A program made the translations under genes and the position numbers. DNA of 64,000 bases from Betaproteobacteria bacterium (GTDB taxonomy: Bacteria > Pseudomonadota > Gammaproteobacteria > Burkholderiales > Burkholderiaceae): contig CANGHN010000009.1 in NCBI GenBank assembly GCA_947453825.1, positions 1-64,000 of the forward strand, given 5' to 3'. Within the stretch, counting starts at the first letter, position 1. Each line of letters opens with the position of its first letter. The notes under the pieces were generated by a model. That model ran no database searches, was not told the origin of the DNA, and was given only the letters and a program-made list of their open reading frames with translations. Shown in pieces: positions 36,252 through 45,378 of the stretch.

Positions 36252-36291
36252 ACGTCAGATTCAAAGAAGCCAGGCAGACTAAAATGTGAGC

Positions 36292-37083
36292 ATGTTCATC
36301 GACTCACATTGCCACCTCGACTTTCCTGAGTTTCAAGCCCGCCTGCCAGAGGTGCTTGAGAATATGAGTGCCGCCAAGGTTAGCCATGCATTGTGTATTT
36401 CGGTGGATTTGCCTGATTTTCCAAACGTACTCAAACTGGCCCAAGACCACCCGCATTTATACGCATCTGTAGGAGTTCATCCAGATTACGAGGATACGCC
36501 TGAGCCCAGCCTTGAATTCTTGGTGGAAACTGCTTTAAAGCACCCCAAAATCATCGCTATCGGGGAAACTGGGCTTGATTACTACCGCATGGGTGATCGT
36601 AGCTACGAATCCATGGAATGGCAACGTGAGCGTTTTAGAACCCATATTCGTGCAGCCATTGCTAGCCAAAAGCCACTGATTATTCATACTAGATCTGCTT
36701 CAGAGGACACCATTCGGATTCTGAAGGAAGAGGGCGCCGACAGGATTGGCGGTGTTATGCACTGCTTTACAGAAAGCCTAGAGGTTGCTAAAGCGGCTAT
36801 GGTAATGGGCTTTTTCATTTCCTTCTCTGGCATTGTCACTTTTAAGAGCGCCAAAGACCTTCAGGAAACCTGTAAGCAAGTTCCTCTGGAGCGCATGCTG
36901 ATTGAAACTGACTCACCATACCTGGCGCCCATTCCATATCGCGGGAAAATTAATGAACCTGCCTGGGTAGCCAAAGTCGGTGAATTTATTGCCAATCTAA
37001 GAGATATACCTTTAGAGCTGCTTGCCAAACAAACTTCGAGTAATTTTTATGAATGTTTTCAATTAGATAAGAAAGCTTCATGA
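36292..37083 (+). CDS. TatD-family metal-dependent hydrolase
   Basis: 263 residues from the ATG at 36292 (a GTG two codons earlier is in frame). FIDSHCHLDF carries the first HxH, GETGLDYY the Glu, IIHTRSASEDT a His, and IETDSPYLAP the last Asp. TatD/YcfH proteins are Mg-dependent 3'-5' DNases or deacylases. The stop overlaps the ankyrin gene start as ATGA. Confidence 0.93.
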   Translation: MFIDSHCHLDFPEFQARLPEVLENMSAAKVSHALCISVDLPDFPNVLKLAQDHPHLYASVGVHPDYEDTPEPSLEFLVETALKHPKIIAIGETGLDYYRMGDRSYESMEWQRERFRTHIRAAIASQKPLIIHTRSASEDTIRILKEEGADRIGGVMHCFTESLEVAKAAMVMGFFISFSGIVTFKSAKDLQETCKQVPLERMLIETDSPYLAPIPYRGKINEPAWVAKVGEFIANLRDIPLELLAKQTSSNFYECFQLDKKAS

Positions 37084-37787
37084 AAATTAGCTTTAATAAA
37101 TTTCATATCGTAATCTGCTTGATTTTTACTGTATCGAGCTCTTTATATGCTCAGACTGGCGAGCAGGTTAACGACTTCACTAAGGCAGCTAAGTTTGACG
37201 ATCTTTCCGAGGTTAAATCCCTCATAGCCCAAGGTGTCAGCCCCAATGCAGTTGACCCCAGGGGTAATCCCATGTTGTTATTGGCGATTCGAGAAAAGTC
37301 ACTCAAAGTTACTGAGTTTTTGATTAAAAACCCCAAAATTGACGTAGATCTCTCCAATCAGAATGGCGAAACTCCTTTAATGATTGCCTCGATTGAGGGT
37401 GATTTACCCGTTGTACAGGTCTTAGTTCTGCAGAAACATGCCATGGTTGACCATATAGGATGGACACCATTGCATTACGCCTGTGCAAAGGGTCATCTTG
37501 AGGTTGCTCGTTTTTTAATCGCCAATGGCGCGGTTGTCGATTCCTTAAGCCCTGGAGACACCACGCCATTAATGATGGCAGTTCAATCTGGCAATGAATA
37601 TCTTGTCAAGTTATTACTAGACAAAGGCGCCAATCTACAACTACGTAATGCAGCAGGTTTTTCTGCTATTGATATTGCTGATATTTATAGCAAGCAGGCA
37701 ATAAGCGAGGGCCTTAAGTCCCGTTGGCAAAAGCTTTATATAGAACCATATCAGGGACCTTTAAAGCTTATCGTTCCTGGGTCCTAG
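37080..37787 (+). CDS. Exported ankyrin-repeat protein
   Basis: 235 residues. Signal peptide about 1-25 (cut after LYA). About five ankyrin repeats follow, clearest being NGETPLMIASIEGDLPVVQVL, GWTPLHYACAKGHLEVARFLI and DTTPLMMAVQSGNEYLVKLLL. It should bind a protein partner in the periplasm. It ends the mltG-tmk-holB-tatD operon with a 4-base overlap, as in other Burkholderiales; the link to these housekeeping genes is unexplained. Confidence 0.9.
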   Translation: MKISFNKFHIVICLIFTVSSSLYAQTGEQVNDFTKAAKFDDLSEVKSLIAQGVSPNAVDPRGNPMLLLAIREKSLKVTEFLIKNPKIDVDLSNQNGETPLMIASIEGDLPVVQVLVLQKHAMVDHIGWTPLHYACAKGHLEVARFLIANGAVVDSLSPGDTTPLMMAVQSGNEYLVKLLLDKGANLQLRNAAGFSAIDIADIYSKQAISEGLKSRWQKLYIEPYQGPLKLIVPGS

Positions 37788-37801
37788 TACATCTTACTGC
37801 G

Positions 37802-37807
37802 TATAAT
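37802..37807 (+). promoter_or_regulatory. Putative -10 box of the potassium channel gene
   Basis: TATAAT lies 55 bases upstream of the channel start. No good -35 is visible at the usual distance. The Shine-Dalgarno AAGGAG is at 37852-37857. Confidence 0.4.
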
Positions 37808-37861
37808 CATTATTATGTCAAATAAGATATTTCTGTTACTAATACAACCTTAAGGAGCTAT

Positions 37862-38389
37862 ATGTTCCTCATTGATCTCTTCCGTAATGCCGACCTTCCC
37901 AGCTTTCATACCCTGTTTGCAGAAATCAATACCGATATGGGCAATGGTGACATTTGGTTTGTATTGATATTGGCATGCTTGATGTTGACGATGCATGGAC
38001 TCATCGTTTTGATGGTTGCAGGGGCATTCCATTGGCTGGATCAAAAGCTTGAAAACAGACAAATTTATGGTGCTAACTTTGTCTCTTATTTCATAGCTAT
38101 TTTGCTGATCATTGCAGCTCATTTAGTCGAAATTATTGCCTGGGCATATATCTGCGTAGCTCTCAAAGTCTTTCCAACAAACCCCCAAACCTTTTACTTT
38201 GCTGGAGAAATGTATACGACCGTAGGATATGGTGACTACAAGCTGACAGAGCATTGGAGAATTTTGCCCATCATCATCTCCTTTACGGGCATATTTGCCG
38301 TATCCATGTCAGGAGCAGCCTTATATTCAATGATGGGCGCATTGCTGGGCAAAACAAACCAAGCATCTAAATCAGGTGCAGGTATTTGA
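37862..38389 (+). CDS. Two-pore-domain-like potassium channel (Ion_trans_2)
   Basis: 175 residues. Hydrophobic helices at about 31-57, 72-104 and 132-160, and before the last one the pore loop with the full selectivity filter T120-V-G-Y-G-D125. It lacks a cytoplasmic RCK/TrkA-N domain, so gating by a ligand domain is not evident. It would conduct K+ across the inner membrane. Monocistronic by context. Confidence 0.9.
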   Translation: MFLIDLFRNADLPSFHTLFAEINTDMGNGDIWFVLILACLMLTMHGLIVLMVAGAFHWLDQKLENRQIYGANFVSYFIAILLIIAAHLVEIIAWAYICVALKVFPTNPQTFYFAGEMYTTVGYGDYKLTEHWRILPIIISFTGIFAVSMSGAALYSMMGALLGKTNQASKSGAGI

Positions 38390-38395
38390 ACCGTT

Positions 38396-39346
38396 TTAGG
38401 AGCCTGCTGGAATAGGATTTTTTTGTTTAAAGACCAGCTCCAGTACCCTCCCGTTAGCCTCTATTGAGCGCATACGGCCAGGTAGCCATTCCAGATCTTT
38501 TGCTAACCAGATATCTACTTGACGTTTATAAGGATCAGCCTCGCGTTGCATGAGCGCGTAATGCCGATTAACCGTCTTACCAAGGCTTGGAATATCTTCG
38601 TTTATAGCCTCACCATAGCTTTTGAACTGCCACATCTCTAGCGTGTTGTAGTCAACTACCGGGATGGCGCGAATGCTGCCAGCTTCATCAATCTTACTGT
38701 CGCCATTGAGTAAGGATGCAAGTTGAAATAAGAGGCTGAAGCGATCCTGAGTTCCCGGAAGAATGCTGGGGGTAAATTCGGGTTTTTCTGAGAAATACAT
38801 CTGCCCTGCTCCATTGCCATCACGATCGAATCGCGAGTAGCGCGGGGCTCGAGTGCCGCGTTGAGTCCAATATATTGATGGCGCTATTCCATAAGCATCT
38901 ATTGAACCGCGCGATTCGAAAACAAATGGCCCAACAAAAGCGTAAGGAATATTAATGTAAAGTCGATAATTATTGCCATCGACTCGCCAATCGATTTCTC
39001 CAGTTTGGTATTTTTGTCCATCAACATAAGAGTCGTAATACAAGATGCCCGATTCCGGAACTTTAAAAGCTACCCCCTGTTGATTCGATAGTCCGCCCTG
39101 CTCTACACCTTCAGCTATAGGATCGATTGTCCCTTTCGCCACACTCTCCTTGGCTACTTTCTTCTTTGTAGCCTTAGCCATCTGAATCTTCTTGGGCGGC
39201 TCAGCTTTTAACTCCGTTCTAATAATGAGATCGTCAGAAATGATTGGGCTTGATCCAAAGGATAGAAATGGAATGCCGAAAAAGAGTATGAAATGACCAA
39301 GTATTGAAAGCAATAAGGCAATCAGCATCACTCGCAGCGATGTCAT
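38396..39346 (-). CDS. DUF3108 envelope protein
   Basis: 316 residues with one N-terminal membrane helix (about 5-28) and a Lys-rich linker, then the DUF3108 beta-rich domain (SGILYYDSYVDGQKYQTGEIDWRVDGNNYRLYI ... AKDLEWLPGRMRSIEANGRVLELVF). The family is common in betaproteobacteria and probably periplasmic; function unknown. It converges on the K+ channel gene, 6 bases apart. Confidence 0.85.
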   Translation of the reverse strand: MTSLRVMLIALLLSILGHFILFFGIPFLSFGSSPIISDDLIIRTELKAEPPKKIQMAKATKKKVAKESVAKGTIDPIAEGVEQGGLSNQQGVAFKVPESGILYYDSYVDGQKYQTGEIDWRVDGNNYRLYINIPYAFVGPFVFESRGSIDAYGIAPSIYWTQRGTRAPRYSRFDRDGNGAGQMYFSEKPEFTPSILPGTQDRFSLLFQLASLLNGDSKIDEAGSIRAIPVVDYNTLEMWQFKSYGEAINEDIPSLGKTVNRHYALMQREADPYKRQVDIWLAKDLEWLPGRMRSIEANGRVLELVFKQKNPIPAGS

Positions 39347-39381
39347 GCGAAAAAGATGATTGAAAGCTGGCCGGGTAAATC

Positions 39382-39957
39382 TCAGCCGCAGAGTGAGCCT
39401 TCGAGTAGGCGACTATTTTTGGGGAGGTTTGCAGCCAAAAAGTCCATTTGATCAGCCAAGATATTGCGACCTTTCAGAATCATATCTTCATACAGGCTGG
39501 GCTGATAAGGAGCATAAAGCAAGCCCATATTTGCTTGTTCTGGTGTCCGATTACCTTTGCGCTGGTTACATGGACGACATGAAATCACAAGATTCATCCA
39601 AGAATATTTTCCACCTCGACTATTTGGAATAATGTGTTCAGCTTCGGCATGGCTTTCGTGAATCGCATCACCGCAATATGCACAGTGGCCGCGATCGCGT
39701 TTAAAAAGTTTGTGCTTTGTAATGACTGGTACAACATCAAAAAGATTAATTTTTGCCGTGCCTTTAATGGCAATGATGGAGTGTAGTTCGATGACAGATT
39801 GCAATCCACTCGCCCTCGAAATGCCGCCACGCATTCGCATGATCGGATCACCCAAAGTCCAAATTACACTTCGATCAGCGTAATGTTTGGTTGCTTCTTC
39901 TGCGTTAACCCAACCCTGGGGAATTCCACCAGCGTCTAATTTCAAGATGCTCAGCAC
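39382..39957 (-). CDS. HNH endonuclease-family protein
   Basis: 191 residues from a GTG at 39957 with AAGGAG (39963-39968, minus strand) five bases upstream. The HNH core shows zinc Cys pairs CAYC and CRPC around AEAEHIIPNSRGGKYSWMNLVISC, with the His of EH as catalytic base and the N of MNL. It is the stand-alone, chromosomally conserved form without restriction partners. The biological role is unknown. Confidence 0.9.
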   Translation of the reverse strand: MLSILKLDAGGIPQGWVNAEEATKHYADRSVIWTLGDPIMRMRGGISRASGLQSVIELHSIIAIKGTAKINLFDVVPVITKHKLFKRDRGHCAYCGDAIHESHAEAEHIIPNSRGGKYSWMNLVISCRPCNQRKGNRTPEQANMGLLYAPYQPSLYEDMILKGRNILADQMDFLAANLPKNSRLLEGSLCG

Positions 39958-40038
39958 AAACTCTCCTTTCTAGACTAAACCCGATGGGTAGCAGTCATAT
40001 GAACTATCTTACAAAAGAAATTTGAAGCAATCAATCAT

Positions 40039-40626
40039 CTATTTGCTGATAAAACACAAAACCTCTGGAAGATGATCTCCATAGTCGGCAATGCCATGAT
40101 CACTTCCTTCTAAAACAAGCTGCTTTGCTCCGGCATAAAAATCAACCATTTCCTTCCAGTCTAATAATTCATCACCTTTTGCGGCAATCAAGAAATAGCG
40201 TTCTGGATTTGTAATCCTTTCGATTTGTAGGGCCTTTAATTCATCAATATATTCAGGACGAAAGTCAAATGGCTCATCACTGTCGTAAGCAGTCATCATC
40301 CCAACATGGGGAGCGAGTTCTCTTGGAGCGCGAACTGCTGGATTTAAGGCTACTGCCTTACAAGCATATTTTTCAGCTAAATAGTTTGCGTAAAAACCAC
40401 CGAGCGATGAACCGATGATAATGATTCGATCAGCATGAGATTGGTCAATGAATTGAGTAACCATTTCCATGCTTTTCTTGGGAGATGCAAGCAACTGTGG
40501 GCAATACCATTCAATGCACATGCCACCAAGAGACAAGGCCTCAATAGCCTTGCCAGTCATTACGGCTTTGCTAGATCTTGGGGATGAGCGAAAGCCATGT
40601 AAATACACCAGCAAGGTAGATTGCAT
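40039..40626 (-). CDS. YqiA-like alpha/beta hydrolase
   Basis: 195 residues. LVYLHGFRSSPRSSKA is the oxyanion strand, IIIGSSLGGFYANYLAEKY holds the nucleophile Ser, and EGSDHGIADY the catalytic His. It matches the UPF0227/YqiA esterases that act on short-chain acyl esters. Twelve bases downstream of glxR on the same strand. Confidence 0.88.
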   Translation of the reverse strand: MQSTLLVYLHGFRSSPRSSKAVMTGKAIEALSLGGMCIEWYCPQLLASPKKSMEMVTQFIDQSHADRIIIIGSSLGGFYANYLAEKYACKAVALNPAVRAPRELAPHVGMMTAYDSDEPFDFRPEYIDELKALQIERITNPERYFLIAAKGDELLDWKEMVDFYAGAKQLVLEGSDHGIADYGDHLPEVLCFISK

Positions 40627-40638
40627 GCCGAAAGCTTT

Positions 40639-41538
40639 CTAAGCTTTTTGTCCGACTTCAAAGTTAGCCATTTTCTCGAGTGCCTTCACCATAGCAGAGT
40701 GATCCCAAGCCTTGCCACCATGCGCTGAGCATGAGTTAAAAAGCTCTTGGGCTGTCGCAGTATTGGGAAGGGCAACCCCTAAAGCGCGAGCACTATTGAG
40801 GGCTAGGTTTAAATCTTTCTGATGCAGCTCTATACGAAAGCCTGGATCAAATGTACGCTTGACCATACGCTCACCGTGGACCTCTAGAATCTTTGAGCTA
40901 GCAAATCCACCCATTAATGCCTGTCTTACTTTGGCTGGATCAGCCCCAGCTTTTGAAGCAAACAGTAGCGCCTCTGCCACTGCTTCGATATTCAAAGCCA
41001 CAATAATTTGGTTGGCTACTTTGGCGGTCTGACCATCGCCGTTTGTGCCAACTAAGTTAATATTTTTTCCCATCAACTCAAGGATAGGCTTTACCTTTTC
41101 AAATATCCCATCATCACCACCCACCATAATCGACAGGGTTGCATTTTTAGCCCCTACTTCACCACCCGAAACAGGTGCATCTAGATAATCACAGCCTAAG
41201 CCATTTATTTTTTTAGCAAATTCCTTTGTAGCAATCGGTGAGATCGAGCTCATATCCACCACAATTTTGCCTTTGCTAAGACCTGATGAAATACCATTCT
41301 CGCCAAATAAGACTTTTTCTACATCGGGTGTATCGGGAACCATGGTGAAAATGATGTCCGCTTTTTCAGCAACTTCACGGGGACTGGAGCACTGGACTGC
41401 AGCAGAAGAAGCGAGATCAGCAGGGACTTTACTTCTGGTATTGATGAATACCTGATGGCCAGCCTTAACCAAGTGCCCAGCCATGGGGCCACCCATAATG
41501 CCTAGACCAACAAAACCCAGTTTTAATGTATTGCTCAT
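40639..41538 (-). CDS. glxR: 2-Hydroxy-3-oxopropionate (tartronate semialdehyde) reductase
   Basis: 299 residues of the beta-hydroxyacid dehydrogenase family. GFVGLGIMGGPMAGHLVKAGHQV is the NAD(P) loop, DAPVSGGEVGA the substrate loop, and GDGQTAKVANQIIV carries the catalytic Lys. With the hydroxypyruvate isomerase upstream it makes D-glycerate from glyoxylate-derived tartronate semialdehyde; the carboligase gene gcl is not in the window. Confidence 0.92.
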   Translation of the reverse strand: MSNTLKLGFVGLGIMGGPMAGHLVKAGHQVFINTRSKVPADLASSAAVQCSSPREVAEKADIIFTMVPDTPDVEKVLFGENGISSGLSKGKIVVDMSSISPIATKEFAKKINGLGCDYLDAPVSGGEVGAKNATLSIMVGGDDGIFEKVKPILELMGKNINLVGTNGDGQTAKVANQIIVALNIEAVAEALLFASKAGADPAKVRQALMGGFASSKILEVHGERMVKRTFDPGFRIELHQKDLNLALNSARALGVALPNTATAQELFNSCSAHGGKAWDHSAMVKALEKMANFEVGQKA

Positions 41539-41568
41539 GAAATCTCCAATTTTTTGAGTAAATGTTTA

Positions 41569-42345
41569 TTAATTTAAAGTGGCTACCCAAGATAGGCCAG
41601 CCTCTGTAGTTGTTGCTGGTTTGTATTCACAACCTATCCAGCCTTGATAACCAAGCTTGTCGAGTAAGCGGAATAAATACGGGTAATTGATCTCACCAGT
41701 CCCTGGCTCATTGCGACCCGGATTGTCGGCTAACTGAATATGTCCAATTTTTGCAAAATTGTTTTCAATGGTTTTAGCAAGCTCGCCTTCCATGCGTTGA
41801 GCATGGTAGATATCGTATTGAACAAATAAATTATTGGCACCCACTTCAGACAAAATATCAACAGCCTGTTTAGTTGTTGACAAAAAGAAACCTGGTATGT
41901 CAAAAGTATTAATGGGCTCTATTAATAACTTCAGATTAGCTTTCTGAAGTTCTGCAGCAGCAAACTGAAGGTTGCTGACAAAAGTCTTATGTAACACTTG
42001 ACGGTCAACCCCTGCTGGAGCTTTTCCGGCTAAACAATTTAGCTGTGGAACACCTAAGGTCGTTGCGTATTCAATGGCTTTAGCAACGCCATCACGAAAT
42101 TCATTCACTCGATCAGGAAGGCAAGCAATACCACGCTCACCTGCATCCCAATCTCCTGCCGGCAAATTATGCAGAATCAGTTTTAGTTGGTGTTGATTTA
42201 ATTTTTCTTTGATGTCTTTTGCTGAGTAGGCGTAAGGAAATAAAAATTCCACAGCTTTGAACCCAGAATGAGCGGCATGTTCAAAGCGCTCCATAAAAGG
42301 CACTTCATTAAAAAGCATGGTTAAGTTGGCAGCAAATTGGGGCAT
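41569..42345 (-). CDS. hyi: Hydroxypyruvate isomerase
   Basis: 258 residues, a TIM-barrel of the xylose-isomerase-like group. FNEVPFMERFEHAAHSGFKAVEFLFPY at the start, LLIEPINTFDIPGFFL with the Glu metal ligand, and YDIYHAQRMEGEL and ADNPGRNEPGTGEINY are typical of Hyi. It converts hydroxypyruvate and tartronate semialdehyde. First gene of the hyi-glxR-yqiA group. Confidence 0.93.
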   Translation of the reverse strand: MPQFAANLTMLFNEVPFMERFEHAAHSGFKAVEFLFPYAYSAKDIKEKLNQHQLKLILHNLPAGDWDAGERGIACLPDRVNEFRDGVAKAIEYATTLGVPQLNCLAGKAPAGVDRQVLHKTFVSNLQFAAAELQKANLKLLIEPINTFDIPGFFLSTTKQAVDILSEVGANNLFVQYDIYHAQRMEGELAKTIENNFAKIGHIQLADNPGRNEPGTGEINYPYLFRLLDKLGYQGWIGCEYKPATTTEAGLSWVATLN

Positions 42346-42492
42346 GTTTATCCTTTAAACACTGGTAAATGTTGATTGATTTTAACAAAGTAGCTTCATT
42401 GCCATCGGGTCCGGGATAAACCCTCCTAGAGGCTTGTAATCAGTAAAAATGAGCTAATATCTAAAGGTGTAACTATACCGATAAGGAACAAA

Positions 42493-43098
42493 ATGAAGGT
42501 CAAATTGACGCCCATGGCAGTTGCGATGACAACTCTAATGATTTGCTCGTTTTCAGCGATTGCACAACCCAAACCTACTGGTGCAGGTACTAAACTACTA
42601 GTTGTAGATGCTGCCGCTATCGATAATCGCTACCAGCTATACGAAGGTGAAGTAATTAAGATCGATAAGAAAACCCGAACCATTACCTTTAAAAATAAAG
42701 AAGGTGAATCTAAATTTGTTGCTGGTCCAGAAATTAATAATTTTGATCAAATCAAAAAAGGTGATCGTGTCAATGTATCTTATGAGACAGCTGTAGCTAT
42801 TGAGCTCATTAAAACCCAAAGTACAGGTATTCGCAGCAAAATAGAAACAAATACTGTGACTAATTCGAAGGCAAATGAAAAACCATCCGAAACCATTGCT
42901 AATAAGACAACAATCATTGCCGATATTGTGGCTGTTGATCATGAAAAGAAATTGGTTTCTGTTAAAGGCCCAAGTGGAAAAGTAACTATAGTAAGCGTCA
43001 AAAATCCTACGCTATTGGCAGATGTCAATGTTGGAGAGCAGGTAAAAGTGGTTTACTACGATGCCATGGCTGCATCTATTACCACTCCTAAGAAATAA
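42493..43098 (+). CDS. Exported protein with two OB-like repeats, unknown
   Basis: 201 residues. Signal peptide about 1-24 (cut after AIA). Two related strand-rich units follow: GEVIKIDKKTRTITFKNKEG ... KKGDRVNVSYETAVAIEL (about 52-105) and ADIVAVDHEKKLVSVKGPSG ... NVGEQVKVVYYDAMAASI (about 138-195). They resemble short DUF5666-like or copper/metal-binding OB domains. It is followed closely by the M48 protease gene on the same strand. I cannot assign a function. Confidence 0.65.
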   Translation: MKVKLTPMAVAMTTLMICSFSAIAQPKPTGAGTKLLVVDAAAIDNRYQLYEGEVIKIDKKTRTITFKNKEGESKFVAGPEINNFDQIKKGDRVNVSYETAVAIELIKTQSTGIRSKIETNTVTNSKANEKPSETIANKTTIIADIVAVDHEKKLVSVKGPSGKVTIVSVKNPTLLADVNVGEQVKVVYYDAMAASITTPKK

Positions 43099-43108
43099 TC
43101 TTCATCTG

Positions 43109-43942
43109 ATGCGGCGCCCGTTGTTCAACTTTCGATTGGTTCTTTGCTTTGCCGCTTTCCCCCTACTCCTAGCCTGTGCCAACACTACAAGGTCAGGAGC
43201 TGTAGGAGTTAATCGTTCGCAATTTATGGTAGTTTCCTCATCAGAGGTCGACCGTCTTTCTGCTATTAGCTATAACGAGCAAAACCAAAAGGCTAAGGAA
43301 AAAAATATCTTAGTGACATCAGGCCCAACGTATGACCGTTTGAAGGCCATTTCCAGCCGTTTAATTTCACAAACAGGGGTATTTCGTGATGACGCTAGAC
43401 AATGGAATTGGCAGCTCACTCTAATCAATGCACCGATATTGAATGCTTCGTGTGTACCCGGCGGAAAGATTACTTTTTATACTGGGATCATTGAGCAGCT
43501 AAATCTGACGGATGATGAGATAGCTGCCATCATGGGGCATGAAATTGCTCATGCCTTGCGTGAACACGGGCGTGAAAGTCTTTCGCAGGCCATGGCGCAA
43601 AACGCTGTGACTAATATTGCTATGGCTGCTGCCGGCAGCTATGGTTCTGCAATCAGCGTTGCTAATCAAGCGGCCCAATATATATTGGTTCTACCAAACT
43701 CAAGGCAGAATGAATCTGAAGCGGATGCTATTGGTATTGAGCTATCAGCGCGTGCCGGTTATGATCCTCAGGCAGCTATTACTGTTTGGCAAAAAATGAT
43801 TAAGGCCAACCAGGGTAAAAGCCCCCCAGAATTTTTATCAACACATCCTTCTGGAGAAACGCGCATTGAGCAACTCAGTGCCCTGATGCCGGCTGTTGAG
43901 CCTCTTTATCAGATTGCCCCAAAGCCTAAATCTAAGCATTAG
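43109..43942 (+). CDS. M48-family lipoprotein metalloprotease (LoiP-like)
   Basis: 277 residues from the ATG at 43109. The signal peptide ends in LLAC (Cys23), so it is a lipoprotein. The peptidase_M48 domain has H144-E-x-x-H148 in MGHEIAHALREHGRES and the third ligand in NESEADAIGIEL. It degrades misfolded outer-membrane proteins. It overlaps nothing and begins 10 bases after the OB-repeat gene, suggesting a joint envelope role. Confidence 0.92.
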   Translation: MRRPLFNFRLVLCFAAFPLLLACANTTRSGAVGVNRSQFMVVSSSEVDRLSAISYNEQNQKAKEKNILVTSGPTYDRLKAISSRLISQTGVFRDDARQWNWQLTLINAPILNASCVPGGKITFYTGIIEQLNLTDDEIAAIMGHEIAHALREHGRESLSQAMAQNAVTNIAMAAAGSYGSAISVANQAAQYILVLPNSRQNESEADAIGIELSARAGYDPQAAITVWQKMIKANQGKSPPEFLSTHPSGETRIEQLSALMPAVEPLYQIAPKPKSKH

Positions 43943-43954
43943 AGAAAATCTTAG

Positions 43955-44422
43955 TTATTCAGGTTTGTGGGGGGGGGGATTTTTTAGCAACTCACGAATC
44001 TTGTTGTCACCTTCGACCATTAACTTGAAGCGTGTCTCGCTAACTAAAATAGCCATTTTTGCGTTGTACTGCTCTCTACGCAGCCACTCAACCAAAAAGC
44101 AAACAAGAAAAGTATACGTTCCGTAAGCTATTAATAAAGAGACATCTCTTGCATCAATGACGGTAAATTGATCAAAAGGCGCCATAAAGAAATATGAGAT
44201 TAGAGGAATACTCAAGACAACGGTAAGAATGGCTGGACCCGTTCCAAATAAGAACGCAATCACAATCGTATTAATTTGAAAGAAAAATAATGGAAGCGCT
44301 GCCTCAATATGGGGCTGCAAACTAAACCGTACGCAGAAAGCAAAAAATACACCAATGATGGCATTCAAATAGCCCCAGCTTTTTGAAGGACACCATCGAT
44401 ACGCATTAAGATTGTGTTTCAT
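43955..44422 (-). CDS. DUF4118 membrane protein, truncated sensor-like
   Basis: 155 residues from the ATG at 44422, supported by GAGGT 10-6 bases upstream. Four membrane helices (about 14-110) form the DUF4118 domain otherwise seen at the N-terminus of KdpD and hybrid histidine kinases. After the last helix comes a short tail with SETRFKLMVEGDNKIRELL, like the start of a PAS linker, then NPPPHKPE and the stop; the kinase is missing. The three prolines come from a run of ten C's. It is either a membrane-only relict or a reduced sensor. Confidence 0.75.
   Translation of the reverse strand: MKHNLNAYRWCPSKSWGYLNAIIGVFFAFCVRFSLQPHIEAALPLFFFQINTIVIAFLFGTGPAILTVVLSIPLISYFFMAPFDQFTVIDARDVSLLIAYGTYTFLVCFLVEWLRREQYNAKMAILVSETRFKLMVEGDNKIRELLKNPPPHKPE
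43969..43978 (-). repeat. Homopolymer of ten C's (coding strand) near a stop codon
   Basis: G10 on the + strand, read as C10 within the last ten codons of the DUF4118 gene. A one-base slip would change only the last few residues because other frames stop nearby. Confidence 0.9.
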
Positions 44423-44479
44423 TGTTACCTCGGACAGTGTATGCTTTAAGCCATACTGATAATAGAGACAGTGTAAGAC

Positions 44480-45331
44480 ATGCTCCACAAGAATGACACA
44501 GAAAATCTAAAAAATACCATTACTATCCTACTTCCAGGACTCAATGGTGGCGGCCTTGAGCTGGGTCAATTACCGAGTTTTCTGAGTTCAAACGGCTTTA
44601 AAACCCTCATTCCTGAGATCAAAGGCTACCTCTTTGGTTCTCCCGCGGACCATTATGACAGTTGGATGTCTCAGGTTCATCGTGCTATTGATGAAGCAAA
44701 ACAGCAGTATGGCACGGTCAATCTCGCCGGTATCAGCATGGGCTCTACCCTCGCTCTAGCAGTTGCATCACAAAGGTCAGACATTTCATCAATTGCCCTA
44801 ATGTCGCCGGTATTGCGCTATGACGGTTGGTCGGTTCCATGGTATCGATTTATCTTGGATATTGCTTATAACCTGGGTATACGCAACTGGGTGTACTCAG
44901 AGCGTGAACCTTTTGGCATCAAAAATACCGATCTCAGAAGGCGTATTCGAGATAAATTCTTGGCCAATGAGATTTCTGAGGTTGGCGCTCCAGTCATTAC
45001 CGCTAGGCATTTGCACGAAGCAAAGAAACTCATGTCCTATGCCACAAAGAATCTGGATTCAATTACCTCAAGACTTCTTCTTATTCAGTCAGTTGAGGAC
45101 GATACTTGTACGATCTGGTCTGCAGAGAAAATATTGGCCGAATCAAAATCAGACCTACGAAGAACAATCTGGCTAGGAAATAGTTATCACATTGTGACTA
45201 TCGACAATGAGCGAGAAATTGTTTTGAATGAGGTATTGCGTTTCTTTTCCAGGGCTGCGGGTGGCAATCTTGGTTTAGAAAACTACTATTCAGATATGAG
45301 CCCCAAGGCACTTCGTACCAGAGCTGCTTAA
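44480..45331 (+). CDS. Alpha/beta hydrolase (carboxylesterase/lysophospholipase-like)
   Basis: 283 residues without a signal peptide. ILLPGLNGGGLELGQLP gives the oxyanion strand, NLAGISMGSTLALAVA the nucleophile Ser in GxSxG, QSVEDDTCT the acid, and GNSYHIVTIDNER the catalytic His. The arrangement resembles carboxylesterase Est30-type monoacylglycerol lipases. It lies divergent from the DUF4118 gene. Confidence 0.85.
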   Translation: MLHKNDTENLKNTITILLPGLNGGGLELGQLPSFLSSNGFKTLIPEIKGYLFGSPADHYDSWMSQVHRAIDEAKQQYGTVNLAGISMGSTLALAVASQRSDISSIALMSPVLRYDGWSVPWYRFILDIAYNLGIRNWVYSEREPFGIKNTDLRRRIRDKFLANEISEVGAPVITARHLHEAKKLMSYATKNLDSITSRLLLIQSVEDDTCTIWSAEKILAESKSDLRRTIWLGNSYHIVTIDNEREIVLNEVLRFFSRAAGGNLGLENYYSDMSPKALRTRAA

Positions 45332-45345
45332 TCAATGAAAAATAA

Positions 45346-45372
45346 AAAAGCCCCCCAATAAGGGAGGCTTTT
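45346..45372 (-). terminator. Terminator of the tRNA operon (and possibly of the + strand hydrolase)
   Basis: Stem AAAAGCC-x-CCC / GGG-x-GGCTTTT around AATAA. Read on the minus strand it is followed by TTTTTATTTTT, a strong U-tract, and it lies 6 bases beyond the tRNA-Asp 3' end. Confidence 0.75.
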
Positions 45373-45378
45373 AGAATT

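Noticed and set aside
39382-39957. HNH protein as part of a restriction or defence system
   Set aside because: No methylase, helicase or other defence gene adjoins it and neighbours are housekeeping, so no system is claimed.
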